DNA of 64,000 nt from Actinoplanes sandaracinus (GTDB lineage: Bacteria; Actinomycetota; Actinomycetes; Mycobacteriales; Micromonosporaceae), in the NCBI RefSeq assembly GCF_030009775.1, contig NZ_JASCTH010000027.1:1-64000 (forward strand). Reading direction: 5' to 3'. Position 1 is the stretch's first letter. Each line of letters starts with the position of its first letter. The translations under genes were made by a program, and so were the position numbers. Of this stretch, positions 50,747 to 59,308 are shown piece after piece. The notes under the pieces are model-generated. The model worked only from the letters and a program-made list of their open reading frames with translations. It ran no database searches and was not told where the DNA came from.

Positions 50747-51724
50747 ATGTCCGAACGTAGTGCCGCCTCCCCCTCTGCCGTGCCGGGCGCCGACAGCGCA
50801 GATCCCTCCGGAACCGCGTCGGACAACAGTGACGACTCATCCTCGGCCCCGGCTGACCACGAGGCGTCCTCTTCGCCCGAGGGAGTGCCGGACGGCGGCG
50901 CGCCTGTGGTGGAGTCGCCGGACACCTGCGGGAACGCCCGCGATGTGGGCGCCGCCGCCTCCGTCGCAGGTGGAGAGACCGGCTCCGACGCGGCGGCGGA
51001 GCTATTAGTCGCGGACTCGGGCTCCACCGGTGTCGAACCCGGCGCTGTCCCCCCGGCGGACCCGGAGGCCGACTCCGCGGTGACGCGGGCGGCCGTCGCC
51101 GCAACGGTCGCCGCGGAGGCGGCCACATTCGCCGCGAGCGCCGCCGCGGCCGCCGCCGACGCCGCCGCCGAAGCAGCGGCCGCCTCGGCGGAGGCGGCTG
51201 AGGCCGCCGCGCTCGCAGCGGATCTCGCCGCCGCGGCGACCAGAGGCTCCGCGGCCGGGACCGGCGCCGCCGGTGAGCCCGAGGCCGGTGACGATGTCCC
51301 GGAGGACGATGGCAGCGAGGCCGCGACCCACAGTGACGTGCCGGGTGACGAGACGGTCGCCGAGGCCGAGCCGCGGGCCGGTGGGATCGCGGCGTGGGGA
51401 GCAGACCGGCGGCGGGATCTGCTGGCCTACATCGGCGTACCGCTGGTGACGCTGTTCGCCGCGCCGGCGCTGGTGCTGTTCTGGGGCATCGTGATCCTCG
51501 GCAGCAGCTCCGAGTCCCCGGCCATCTGCGACGGGGTCCGCGCCGTCAACGGCTGCGAGGAACTCACCTGGCGCGTCATCCGCGTGCACGTGCTCGGGTT
51601 CCTCGGCCTGTGGGCGCTGCTCTGGGCGTTGCCCTGGTGGCGCGGCCTGCGCCGGCCCCGCGTGCTGCTCGCTCTGGCGGCCGGCGTCGTGCTGTTCGCC
51701 GGCCTGCTGCGCCTGGCCGCCTGA
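50747..51724 (+). CDS. Ala-rich membrane protein
   Basis: The 325-aa protein has a long acidic N-terminal region rich in Ser/Asp/Pro, then an alanine-rich helix (~115-165, continuous A/E pattern), a second acidic linker and three membrane segments in the last 110 residues (IGVPLVTLFAAPALVLFWGI, VLGFLGLWALLWALPWW, VLLALAAGVVLFAGLLRL). An extracellular CDGVRAVNGCEELTW lies between helices 1 and 2. Function unknown; codon periodicity is clear. Confidence 0.6.
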   Translation: MSERSAASPSAVPGADSADPSGTASDNSDDSSSAPADHEASSSPEGVPDGGAPVVESPDTCGNARDVGAAASVAGGETGSDAAAELLVADSGSTGVEPGAVPPADPEADSAVTRAAVAATVAAEAATFAASAAAAAADAAAEAAAASAEAAEAAALAADLAAAATRGSAAGTGAAGEPEAGDDVPEDDGSEAATHSDVPGDETVAEAEPRAGGIAAWGADRRRDLLAYIGVPLVTLFAAPALVLFWGIVILGSSSESPAICDGVRAVNGCEELTWRVIRVHVLGFLGLWALLWALPWWRGLRRPRVLLALAAGVVLFAGLLRLAA

Positions 51725-51792
51725 CCGGTGCGGCGAGCCCGGTCAGGCGCGGCAGCCCGCCCTGGTGAGGCCCGGCACGCCGGGGTGAGGGT

Positions 51793-52143
51793 TCAGGACT
51801 GCGCCGCGCGGGCCGCGCGCATCGCGGCGGCGGTCTGCCGGGCGTCGTAGCCGGGCGCCACGCCTTCGGCGACGACCACGTCGCCGGCGATGTGGGCGGT
51901 CCGCAGCGGCAGGATCTTCTGGTACGCCGGGGAGGCGTACCAGTCGCGGACCGATGCGACATCCGGGAAGGAGAGCATGACCAGCGCGCCCGGCCACTCT
52001 CCCTCCACGACCTCGACATCCGAGCCGTGTACGAGGAAGCGGCCACCGTACGGCTCCATGGTGTCCTGGATCAGCTCGATGTAGGTCAGCACGTCGTCGT
52101 GACTCGACAGGGTGCGCAGGTGGGCGACGGCGTAGGCGGTCAT
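51793..52143 (-). CDS. DUF1330 family protein
   Basis: The 116-aa protein has AYAVAHLRTLSSHDDVLTYI, PYGGRFLVHGSDVEVVEGEW, PGALVMLSFPDVASVRDWYA and SPAYQKILPLRTAHIAGDVV, the DUF1330 hallmarks of the dimeric alpha/beta-barrel superfamily. ATG at 52143 has GAGGAGG, so the upstream extension is excluded. A second member of the family is fused to the MFS protein at 45.8-47.3 kb. Confidence 0.85.
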   Translation of the reverse strand: MTAYAVAHLRTLSSHDDVLTYIELIQDTMEPYGGRFLVHGSDVEVVEGEWPGALVMLSFPDVASVRDWYASPAYQKILPLRTAHIAGDVVVAEGVAPGYDARQTAAAMRAARAAQS

Positions 52144-52430
52144 CGTGGTCCTCCTCGATGCGGTGATGTGCCTGATCGTGCCGCCCTCGCGCCGCGGCGA
52201 CAATTACCTGCCAGGTAAGGGCCCGCAGACGGATGCGCATCGACGCGAGCGTCTGCGACGCCTTTGACGCAGATTTGGGGCCGGATGAGAACGCTGTGGC
52301 GCAAAGGATCCAAACGTGATCGTGGTGCCATTGGAAAACGTGGCGAATATGCTATGCCAAAGAAAATCGCATGGCATCATGTGCGGGTTGGCACTGAATT
52401 CTGGAGCGATTCGGACGAGGACTTGAGAAG

Positions 52431-52820
52431 ATGCGATCGAGAATACCGATTCATGCCTTGGTAGCTGTCGTCGGCACTGCCGCGATGTCTGTGGCAAGCC
52501 AGGCTCCGGCGTCGGCCGATGCCGACTTCGGCTGCGATTACCCGAAGGTGTGCCTGTACTTCAACAGCGAGGACTGGGCCTTCCGGAAACCCACTGCGAC
52601 CTACCAGAACATTATTTCCAACTGGCGGAAACTGGGCTCGGGTGGCAGGCACGCCTACGCGGTTTTCAATTCCCGGAACAACGACGTGGTGCAGTTGCTG
52701 CACACCGACGGAACAGAGGACTGTGTTGCGCCGAAAGGCACCTGGTTCCATAACCAGGGAGGCGCCTCAAAGGTGGTCGTCGGCGTGAAGATCCTGGATG
52801 ATCCCATTTGTTTCGACTGA
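52431..52820 (+). CDS. secreted I36-like (beta/gamma-crystallin-type) small protein
   Basis: The 129-aa protein has a signal peptide (ALVAVVGTAAMSVASQAPAS) and a domain with CDYPKVCLYFNSEDWAF, NSRNNDVVQLLHTDGTEDCV and VVGVKILDDPICFD, like small exported peptidase-inhibitor family I36 or crystallin-like proteins of streptomycetes. GC is lower here and upstream (52264-52430), as in the 21.9 kb secreted gene. GAGAAG precedes the ATG. Confidence 0.6.
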   Translation: MRSRIPIHALVAVVGTAAMSVASQAPASADADFGCDYPKVCLYFNSEDWAFRKPTATYQNIISNWRKLGSGGRHAYAVFNSRNNDVVQLLHTDGTEDCVAPKGTWFHNQGGASKVVVGVKILDDPICFD

Positions 52821-52928
52821 TCGGGCGATGAGGACGAAGGAGCGGAGTCAGGCGGGCCCGTACCGCGATGTCGGCGCCCGGCAGGCGCGACATCCGCGGC
52901 CGGCCGGGTACCGCGTCGAAGGGTGAGC

Positions 52929-54104
52929 TCAGACGCTGCCATGCACCTTCGGCATGCTCCGGTGGCGCGAACCGAGGAGGAAGGCGACTCCGCCGGCCGC
53001 AGCCGCCACCGCGCAGAGCAGGAGCGCCGTTCGATAGCCGAAGCGCTCGACCGCCACACCGGACAGGACGCCGGAGACCAGCAGACCGGCCGTGCACGCG
53101 TTGGCGAACAGCGTGGTGGCGCGGCCGGTCGCCGGGGCGAGCAGATCCTGGAAGTAGCGCAGGCCGGCGGCCCCGACGATCGCGATCCCCGCGCCGCGGA
53201 GGGCCTGCCCGATCATCAGCATCAGCATGCCCGACGACACGACCGTCAGGGCGTAGTAGCAGACGAGCGAGCCGAAGCCGCCGACGATCAGGGCCCGCTG
53301 ACGGACCCGGCCGGGCACGACGGCCAATCCCAGCGTGACCGCCACCTCGACGACGGCGCAGACGCTGACGAGCACGCCGACCGACGCGGGCGGCTGATGT
53401 AGCACCCGCGTGACGAACAACGGCAGCACCAGGCCGCCGGCGAGCATCGCGGCGAAGAACAGGGTGACGCTCATGATGAGCAGGACCGGCGCGTTGCCCG
53501 GCGTCGAGTCCGTCACCACGACGGACTCGGGTCGCGGCACGGCGAGAACGGTCAGCGCGGAAGCGAGGAACACCCCGGCGGCGGTCCAGATCAACCATGA
53601 ATAGCCGCCCCGGGACAGCACCAGCGCGCCCAGCAACGGCCCGACGGCCCACGCCAGCGACCAGGCGGAGCGCAGCAGCGGCGCGGAACGCTGCCCGGCG
53701 GAGCCTTCGCCGAGCACGGAGCGGGCCAGGGCGAACAACTGCGGGAAGGCCGCCCCCATCGCCCCGAGCGCCGTCGCCGCCATCAGGAGCAGCAGCAGGA
53801 AGCTCGACACTCGGGGCAGCAGCACATAGCCCGCCGCGCCGAGGAGGATCACGGCGATCGCGTACGCCCGCGCGGGCCGGCGGTCGAACCGCCGCCCCAG
53901 CCACCAGCTGATCGTGATCCCGCTGACGGCGGACACCGACGCCCACACGCCGATCTGCAGCGGCGTCAGCCCGACCACATCGGCGCCGAAGAGGACGATG
54001 TAGGAGTGGATCATCGAGTCCGCGACGCCGAGCAGGAGGACCGCGGTGAACAGCGCGAGAAAGGGCACGTGATCTTCGTACCGGCCGGATCTCCGCGGCG
54101 ACAC
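52929..54104 (-). CDS. MFS transporter
   Basis: The 391-aa protein has twelve membrane segments with a weak loop 2-3 motif (SWWLGRRFDRRPARAYAIAV), SLAWAVGPLLGALVLSRGGY in helix 5, and VPGRVRQRALIVGGFGSLV in the second half. It resembles sugar- or drug-efflux MFS proteins of the SetA kind. GTG at 54104 is used. Confidence 0.82.
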   Translation of the reverse strand: MSPRRSGRYEDHVPFLALFTAVLLLGVADSMIHSYIVLFGADVVGLTPLQIGVWASVSAVSGITISWWLGRRFDRRPARAYAIAVILLGAAGYVLLPRVSSFLLLLLMAATALGAMGAAFPQLFALARSVLGEGSAGQRSAPLLRSAWSLAWAVGPLLGALVLSRGGYSWLIWTAAGVFLASALTVLAVPRPESVVVTDSTPGNAPVLLIMSVTLFFAAMLAGGLVLPLFVTRVLHQPPASVGVLVSVCAVVEVAVTLGLAVVPGRVRQRALIVGGFGSLVCYYALTVVSSGMLMLMIGQALRGAGIAIVGAAGLRYFQDLLAPATGRATTLFANACTAGLLVSGVLSGVAVERFGYRTALLLCAVAAAAGGVAFLLGSRHRSMPKVHGSV

Positions 54105-54199
54105 CGATTAAATTCTGGCTGAGATCATCGCCGGGTCCCTCGATCAGGCGACGCCGGCGCATCGGGACGCGGGCGAGGCTGACGGGACAGCGGCCGCCG

Positions 54200-55123
54200 C
54201 TAGGGTGCGGTGAGCTGCACGCGGGTCTCCGTGTTGCGGTAACCGGCCGCCCGGAAGGCTGTGGCCATCGGGACGTTGGTGACGTCCGTCGTGGCGGTGA
54301 TGCGCTCGGCGCCCCGGCCGGCGTGGCCGCGCGTGATCTCGTCGAGGATCTGCCGGACCAGGCCACGGCCGCGTTGTTCAGGCACCACGCCGAGGTACCC
54401 CACGTTCGGGTGGTAGGACGTCGCGGAGGGAACGGCCAGACCCGCCAGGGCGCCGTCAGAGGTGTGAGCGGTTCGCCACCACTCGCGCCGGCCCGGAGCG
54501 CGCAGATAGAACCCCATCTCCCTCCGGGCCGTCTCGTCCGGGCTCATCCGGGCTCTGTTCTTCCGGGTCTCGTCGTCGAGGCTGCCGTCACCGATGCGGC
54601 GGAAGACGTCCAGCATCGTCGCGTCGTCGGGTTCGGGGGAGAAGACCAGCCGCCCGTCCGGGTCGGCCACCCCGATGTCCGGCGTCCACTCGAACCGCAG
54701 GCGCCGCACCTCGTGGGTGAAACCGACCGCCGCGAGGGCGTCGCGACGCCAGGCCACCGCGGCACGTGCGGCCGGGTCGGAGTGCCAGTCGTTCGGCACG
54801 GTCATCACGAAGGCTTCGGGCACGGCGCCGCACCGCTGCCGAAAGCCGCGGTGCGCGGCGCTGAGCAGGTCGCCGGCCACGGCGGATCGATCGTGGACGG
54901 AGTCGTCCACCCACAGGCACTCCAGGACGAGCGGCCGGACGCCGTCCGCCCGGCCCCACCACACCGCCCGAGCCACCATCCGGCCGGCGTCCTCGGCGAT
55001 CCACGTCCACTCGCGGCGGAACATGCCATTGTCTAGTTCTGTGCGGAACCGCTGCGCGTGGACGGTTCCGTCGATCGCCGCGGCCCGGTCGACGTCGTCG
55101 TCCCGCAGACTCCGGAACCTCAT
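54200..55123 (-). CDS. GNAT acetyltransferase with two GNAT-like halves
   Basis: The 307-aa protein has an N-terminal half with WTWIAEDAGRMVARAVWWGR and a C-terminal GNAT domain: HTSDGALAGLAVPSATSYHP, GYLGVVPEQRGRGLVRQILD and MATAFRAAGYRNTETRVQL. ATG at 55123 begins a conserved FRSLRDDDVDRAAAI. Tandem-GNAT proteins of this kind include mycothiol synthase relatives; this one lacks enough similarity to claim that. Confidence 0.78.
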   Translation of the reverse strand: MRFRSLRDDDVDRAAAIDGTVHAQRFRTELDNGMFRREWTWIAEDAGRMVARAVWWGRADGVRPLVLECLWVDDSVHDRSAVAGDLLSAAHRGFRQRCGAVPEAFVMTVPNDWHSDPAARAAVAWRRDALAAVGFTHEVRRLRFEWTPDIGVADPDGRLVFSPEPDDATMLDVFRRIGDGSLDDETRKNRARMSPDETARREMGFYLRAPGRREWWRTAHTSDGALAGLAVPSATSYHPNVGYLGVVPEQRGRGLVRQILDEITRGHAGRGAERITATTDVTNVPMATAFRAAGYRNTETRVQLTAP

Positions 55124-55288
55124 GCCGGGCCCCGGAGGCCGTTCGTGTGGTGCTCTCGACTCGTCACGACGGCCATTGTCCGAAGGCCAGGCGTCGGCGG
55201 CAAACGGATAACCGGGGATTGATCCCGGTCCGCTGGAGGTGCTCGATTCGAATCTGATCTTCCGGAGCCGGATCATCACCTACGCGGG

Positions 55289-55323
55289 TACGCGCGGAAG
55301 GGGACACCCCCTCCGCGCGTACC
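55289..55323 (-). terminator. hairpin terminator after the manganese catalase
   Basis: GTACGCGCGGA and TCCGCGCGTAC form an 11-bp stem, extended inside by GGGG/CCCC, 11 bp beyond the catalase stop. Confidence 0.55.
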
Positions 55324-55333
55324 GCCCGGAGCG

Positions 55334-56251
55334 CTAGTCCAGCGCGCCCTTGATCTTGTTGACCACGTTGGCGACGCCCTGCCCGGTGGCGGCCGCCCCG
55401 GTTCCGGGCTTGCCCTTGCCCATCGCGCCGTTGTACGTGACGAACAGCTTCGGGTCCGGGGCCGGCCCCAGCGGTTTGTCGTCGGTGAGCGGCTGCGCGT
55501 CCGGCACGTACACGATCTCGTCCTTGCCGTTGAGCGCCGGCCCGCGCGCCCACCGGCCCTCGCCGGCCCGGCTGGCCGGGTCGAAGCTGTAGAAGGTGTG
55601 GTTGGCCTCCTGGTGCTCGAACTCCGCGTTAGAGTCCTCGATGCCGTTCTCGGTGAACCCGTCCTCGATCAACTGCTCGATGCCGAGCAGCCACTGCTGC
55701 TGGTGGTACGTGTCGCGGGCCAGGTTGAACTGCAGCATTTCCTTGACCCCGCGGTCGTCGGTCATGTTGTAGATCCGGCTGGTCATCAGCCGGCTCTGCG
55801 CCTCGGCGGCCACGTTGGACCGGAAGTCGGACAGCAGGTTGCCGCTGGCCACGATGTATCCGGCGTTCCACGGCACGCCGGCGGCGTCGCGGGGCAGCGC
55901 GCCGCCCCCGGTGACGATGGCGTGCTGGAAGTTCATGCCGCCCATCACCGCGCCGAGCAGGGGGTTCGCCGCCACGGCCTTGTTGGTCGCCTCGTTGGGG
56001 GCGGCTTCGAGCAGCCGGGCGAGCATGGTGGTGAGCATTTCGACGTGACCGATCTCCTCGGTCGCGATATCCATGATCATGTCCTTGTACTTGCCGGGCA
56101 CGCGGCACGACCAGCCCTGCCACAGGTACTGCATCATCACGGTCATCTCACCGAACTGACCGCCCACGAGTTCCTGCATCTTGGCCGCGAGCACCGCGTC
56201 CGGCTTCTCCGGCTTCGCCTGGAACTGCAGGTAGTCGACGTGCTTGAACAT
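55334..56251 (-). CDS. manganese catalase
   Basis: The 305-aa protein begins MFKHVDYLQFQAKPEKPD and carries the di-manganese ligands in GGQFGEMTVMMQYLWQG (Glu35), TEEIGHVEMLTTMLARL (Glu66 and His69), and a later ARDTYHQQQWLLGIEQL helix (His). A C-terminal tail is Gly/Lys rich. It decomposes hydrogen peroxide in the cytosol. ATG at 56251 has AAGGAG. It is divergent from an Nramp manganese transporter gene, and the 110-bp gap should hold both promoters. Confidence 0.92.
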   Translation of the reverse strand: MFKHVDYLQFQAKPEKPDAVLAAKMQELVGGQFGEMTVMMQYLWQGWSCRVPGKYKDMIMDIATEEIGHVEMLTTMLARLLEAAPNEATNKAVAANPLLGAVMGGMNFQHAIVTGGGALPRDAAGVPWNAGYIVASGNLLSDFRSNVAAEAQSRLMTSRIYNMTDDRGVKEMLQFNLARDTYHQQQWLLGIEQLIEDGFTENGIEDSNAEFEHQEANHTFYSFDPASRAGEGRWARGPALNGKDEIVYVPDAQPLTDDKPLGPAPDPKLFVTYNGAMGKGKPGTGAAATGQGVANVVNKIKGALD

Positions 56252-56361
56252 CAGGTGCTCCTTCCGGTGTCTGCGTACGCGGACCCGGCTACCCGCCATG
56301 ATGGCCTCGCCGGGTCCTTCGGGGCCCGGACGGGCCGACCGGTCCGGGCAAGCGGTCGCCC

Positions 56362-57603
56362 ATGGTGGTACTCGACCTCGCGAAACCCCTGACACAACGG
56401 GCCGTCCGGGTGGCGCCCTGGTTCGGCCCCGCCTTCGTGGCCGCGATCGCCTACGCCGACCCGGGGAACTTCGCCACCAACTTCACCGCCGGAGCGACCT
56501 CCGGATACCTGCTGGTGTGGGTGATCGTCGCGGCGAACCTGATGGCGATGCTGATCCAGTCGCTGTCGGCGAAGGTGGGCCTGGTCACCGGCCGCGACCT
56601 GCCCGAGCTGTGCCGGGAGCACCTGCCCCGCCCGGTGGCCCGCGGCCTGTGGGTGCAGGCCGAGCTGGTGGCGATGGCGACCGACCTCGCCGAGATCGTC
56701 GGCGGCGCGCTCGCGCTCTACCTGCTGTTCGGGATGCCGCTGCCGCTCGGCGGGCTGATCACCTGCGTGGTGGCGTTCGCGCTGCTGGAACTGCACCGGC
56801 GCGGGGTCCGCCGGTTCGAGGCGGTGATCGGCGCGCTGCTCGGCGTCATCCTGCTCGGGTTCCTCTACACCGCCCTGCGCGCCGGCGCCGACGCGACCGC
56901 GTTCGCCGCCGGTCTCGTGCCGTCCTTCGCCGGCGCGGACACGGTGCTGCTGGCCACCGGCATCCTCGGCGCCACCGTGATGCCGCACGTCATCTACCTG
57001 CACTCGGCGCTGACCAAGTCGCGTGCCGTCGCCGCCGCCGCGCCCGGGCCCCGCCGGGAGGCGCTGCGCTGCCAGCGGGCCGACACCCTGATCGCGCTCG
57101 GTGCCGCCGGCCTGGTCAACCTGGCGATGCTGGTGATCGCGGCGCAACTGTTCTCCGGCTCCGCGATTCCCGGGACGGACACGCTGGAGGGCATCCACGC
57201 CGGGCTCGGCGCGGTGCTCGACGACAAGGCCGCGCTGGCGTTCGCCGTCGCGCTGCTCGCCTCCGGCCTGGCGTCGTCGGGGGTGGGCACCTACGCCGGC
57301 CAGGTGGTCATGCAGGGATTCATCAACCGCAGCATCCCCCTGCTGGTGCGACGGCTGGTCACGATGGCCCCGGCGATGGCCGTCCTGCTGCTCGGCATCG
57401 ACCCGACCAGCGCCCTGGTCTGGTCCCAGGTGGTCCTGTCGTTCGGTGTGCCGTTCGCCCTGGTCCCGCTGATCTGGCTGACCCGGCGCCGGGACGTCCT
57501 CGGTGACCAGGTCAACCGTCCGAGCACGACGGCCGCCGCCTCGGCCGCCGCCCTACTGATCATCGGGCTGAACGTGTTCCTGCTGGTCAGAACACTGGGT
57601 TGA
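56362..57603 (+). CDS. mntH: Nramp family divalent metal (manganese) transporter
   Basis: The 413-aa protein has 11 membrane segments and the Nramp metal site in helix 1 (AAIAYADPGNFATNFTAG, DPGN) and helix 6 (GATVMPHVIYLHSALTKS, MPH). ELVAMATDLAEIVGGALAL is also conserved. It imports Mn2+ with protons. Its divergence from a manganese catalase gene fits supply of the catalase metal under oxidative stress. The symbol follows the family name. Confidence 0.9.
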   Translation: MVVLDLAKPLTQRAVRVAPWFGPAFVAAIAYADPGNFATNFTAGATSGYLLVWVIVAANLMAMLIQSLSAKVGLVTGRDLPELCREHLPRPVARGLWVQAELVAMATDLAEIVGGALALYLLFGMPLPLGGLITCVVAFALLELHRRGVRRFEAVIGALLGVILLGFLYTALRAGADATAFAAGLVPSFAGADTVLLATGILGATVMPHVIYLHSALTKSRAVAAAAPGPRREALRCQRADTLIALGAAGLVNLAMLVIAAQLFSGSAIPGTDTLEGIHAGLGAVLDDKAALAFAVALLASGLASSGVGTYAGQVVMQGFINRSIPLLVRRLVTMAPAMAVLLLGIDPTSALVWSQVVLSFGVPFALVPLIWLTRRRDVLGDQVNRPSTTAAASAAALLIIGLNVFLLVRTLG

Positions 57604-57604
57604 G

Positions 57605-57630
57605 GGGCCCGGAACGGGGAAACCGGGCCC
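57605..57630. terminator. bidirectional hairpin terminator
   Basis: GGGCCCGG and CCGGGCCC form a perfect 8-bp stem with a 10-nt loop between the convergent transporter and response-regulator genes. Confidence 0.5.
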
Positions 57631-57640
57631 GCATGCCGAC

Positions 57641-58285
57641 CTACAGCAACCCGGCGCTGCCCGCCAGCGCCGCGGCCTCAGCACGGGAGGAGACCCGCAG
57701 TTTGCGCAGCAGGGTCGCGGTCATCCGTTTGACGGTCCGCTCGGACACGTGCATCCGTCCGGCCATCTCCACCGTCGACGCACCGGCGGAGATCCACCGC
57801 AGCAGTTCCCGCTCCCGCTCGCTGAGCGCCTCGGTGGCCGGGTGCGACGCCTGGCGCCGGTCCTGTTCGAACACCACCGCGAGCAGACTGTCTGGCATGA
57901 CCGCCCACCCGTCGAGCGCGGCGAGCAGCGGCTGCAGCAGCGACGCCGGGTCGCTGCTCTTGGGCAGGAAGCCGGTGGCGCCGCCGCGCAGCGCCTCGAT
58001 CGCGATGCCGGGATCGTCGTCACCGGACATGGCCAGCACCCGCGACCGCGGCGCCGCCTGCCGCACCGACCGGATGGCGCGGATCCCACCGGGCGGCGGC
58101 ATGTGCAGATCCACCAGAACCACGTCCGGCACGGCGTGGCGGACCACGCTCGCCGCGTACGCCGCGTCCTTCGTCGTCGCCACCACGGTGGCCCGGCCAC
58201 CGCTCACCTCCGGCAGCAGCAGTTCCAGTCCCCGTACGAAAAGATCATGGTCATCGACGACAGCCACCCGGATCCCGCTACGCAT
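57641..58285 (-). CDS. NarL/FixJ-type response regulator
   Basis: The 214-aa protein has a receiver domain (VAVVDDHDLFVRGLELLL, VVLVDLHMPPPGGIRAIRSV with phospho-Asp59 and the PP loop, GATGFLPKSSD with Lys109) and a LuxR-type HTH (LSERERELLRWISAGASTVE, MAGRMHVSERTVKRMTATLL). It starts 31 bp from the divergent kinase gene. Confidence 0.9.
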   Translation of the reverse strand: MRSGIRVAVVDDHDLFVRGLELLLPEVSGGRATVVATTKDAAYAASVVRHAVPDVVLVDLHMPPPGGIRAIRSVRQAAPRSRVLAMSGDDDPGIAIEALRGGATGFLPKSSDPASLLQPLLAALDGWAVMPDSLLAVVFEQDRRQASHPATEALSERERELLRWISAGASTVEMAGRMHVSERTVKRMTATLLRKLRVSSRAEAAALAGSAGLL

Positions 58286-58315
58286 GGGGTGCGTGTGCCC
58301 GGTCCGGAGCGGAAA

Positions 58316-58966
58316 ATGCGTCTGACCCGCCGGGCCGTCGCGCCCGAACCGGGTCTGCTGCTGGCACGCAGCGTCTGCCACGAACTGCGCCCGTCGATGT
58401 CGACGCTCGTCGCCCTGCTGCGGGCACTGGAGGACGCCCCCGCCGAACCCCGGCGGGCCCAGCTCGCGCGCCTCGCGGCCGAGCACGCGGCGTACGCCCA
58501 GGCGCTCCTCAGCGAGGCCGCGGCCACGGCGCGGGGACTCGCCGGCGAGACGGTCCCGCCCGTACCGCTGGGGGAGATCCTGCCGGCGGTCGCGAGCACG
58601 GCGCCACGCGGAACCCTGGCCGTCTCGGCCAGCCGGGCCGCGCTGAGCTGGCCGGTGCATCCCCGCGACACCCAGCAGATCCTGGTCAACCTGGTGACCA
58701 ACGCGGTCCGCCACGCGCCCGGCCCGGTGCGGCTGTGCGCCGCGGTGCGGTCACGGCGTCTCCGGCTGGCCGTCTGCGACCAGGGCGGTCCCACCCCGGC
58801 CCTGGACACCGCCCTGCGGCGCCGCACCCCGCCGCACGACGACAACGGCCTCGGCCTGTGGGTGGTGCGCCAGCGGCTCGCCTCGCTCGGCGGAACGATC
58901 CGGGCGCGGCCACTCGCGCCGGCCGGCCTGGCGATGGAGGCCGTCCTGCCCCGGCACCGGCCGTGA
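58316..58966 (+). CDS. soluble histidine kinase without sensor domain
   Basis: The 216-aa protein has an H-box LARSVCHELRPSMSTLVALL (His near residue 24) and an HATPase part with QILVNLVTNAVRHAPGPVRL (N-box), VCDQGGPTP (G1) and NGLGLWVVRQRLASLGGT (G2). No membrane helix, PAS or GAF domain is present, so the input must come from another protein or directly from the cytosol. ATG at 58316 follows GGAG. It pairs with the divergent response regulator. Confidence 0.8.
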   Translation: MRLTRRAVAPEPGLLLARSVCHELRPSMSTLVALLRALEDAPAEPRRAQLARLAAEHAAYAQALLSEAAATARGLAGETVPPVPLGEILPAVASTAPRGTLAVSASRAALSWPVHPRDTQQILVNLVTNAVRHAPGPVRLCAAVRSRRLRLAVCDQGGPTPALDTALRRRTPPHDDNGLGLWVVRQRLASLGGTIRARPLAPAGLAMEAVLPRHRP

Positions 58967-59023
58967 CCCGGGCGGGCCCGGATCGGCCCGGGCGGGCCGC
59001 CGCCGGAGGGCAAGCGCCGCACC

Positions 59024-59308
59024 ATGAAGCCCGAATCGACTCCGCGGACCCTCATCCTCGCCGTCTGGCTGGCCGTGCTGCTCGCGCACGCCGAACGGGA
59101 CCCGCGCACCGGTCTGCTGGCCGCCGCCATCGTGTCGCTGTGGGCGGCGCCGCTGGTCCGCGCCCGGCTCGTGGCGGCCCGTCACGGGACCGCGAGAACC
59201 GGTGCCGGCGCGCCGCTCACCCAATCCGGCGGCAGGACGGCCAGCGCACCGGCGGCCGCCGCCGCGTGCAGACCCACCGAGCCCGCCCCGGCGAGCACAC
59301 CGTCCTGA
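59024..59308 (+). CDS. possible small membrane protein overlapping the 3' end of moeA-like gene
   Basis: The first half (TLILAVWLAVLLAHAERDPR, LLAAAIVSLWAAPLVRARLV) contains two hydrophobic helices with good codon use. The second half is a Thr/Ala/Pro-rich shadow of the opposite gene. The ribosome binding site GGAGG is 14 nt away. The true end may be earlier than the formal stop. Confidence 0.38.
   Translation: MKPESTPRTLILAVWLAVLLAHAERDPRTGLLAAAIVSLWAAPLVRARLVAARHGTARTGAGAPLTQSGGRTASAPAAAAACRPTEPAPASTPS

Noticed and set aside
52264..52464. Small plus-strand ORF before the I36-like gene
   Set aside because: It overlaps the start of the secreted gene in another frame and has no ribosome binding site; treated as upstream region.
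54200..55123. Possibility that the two-GNAT-half protein is mycothiol synthase
   Set aside because: Length and tandem layout fit loosely, but I see no specific conserved blocks that would justify the name.
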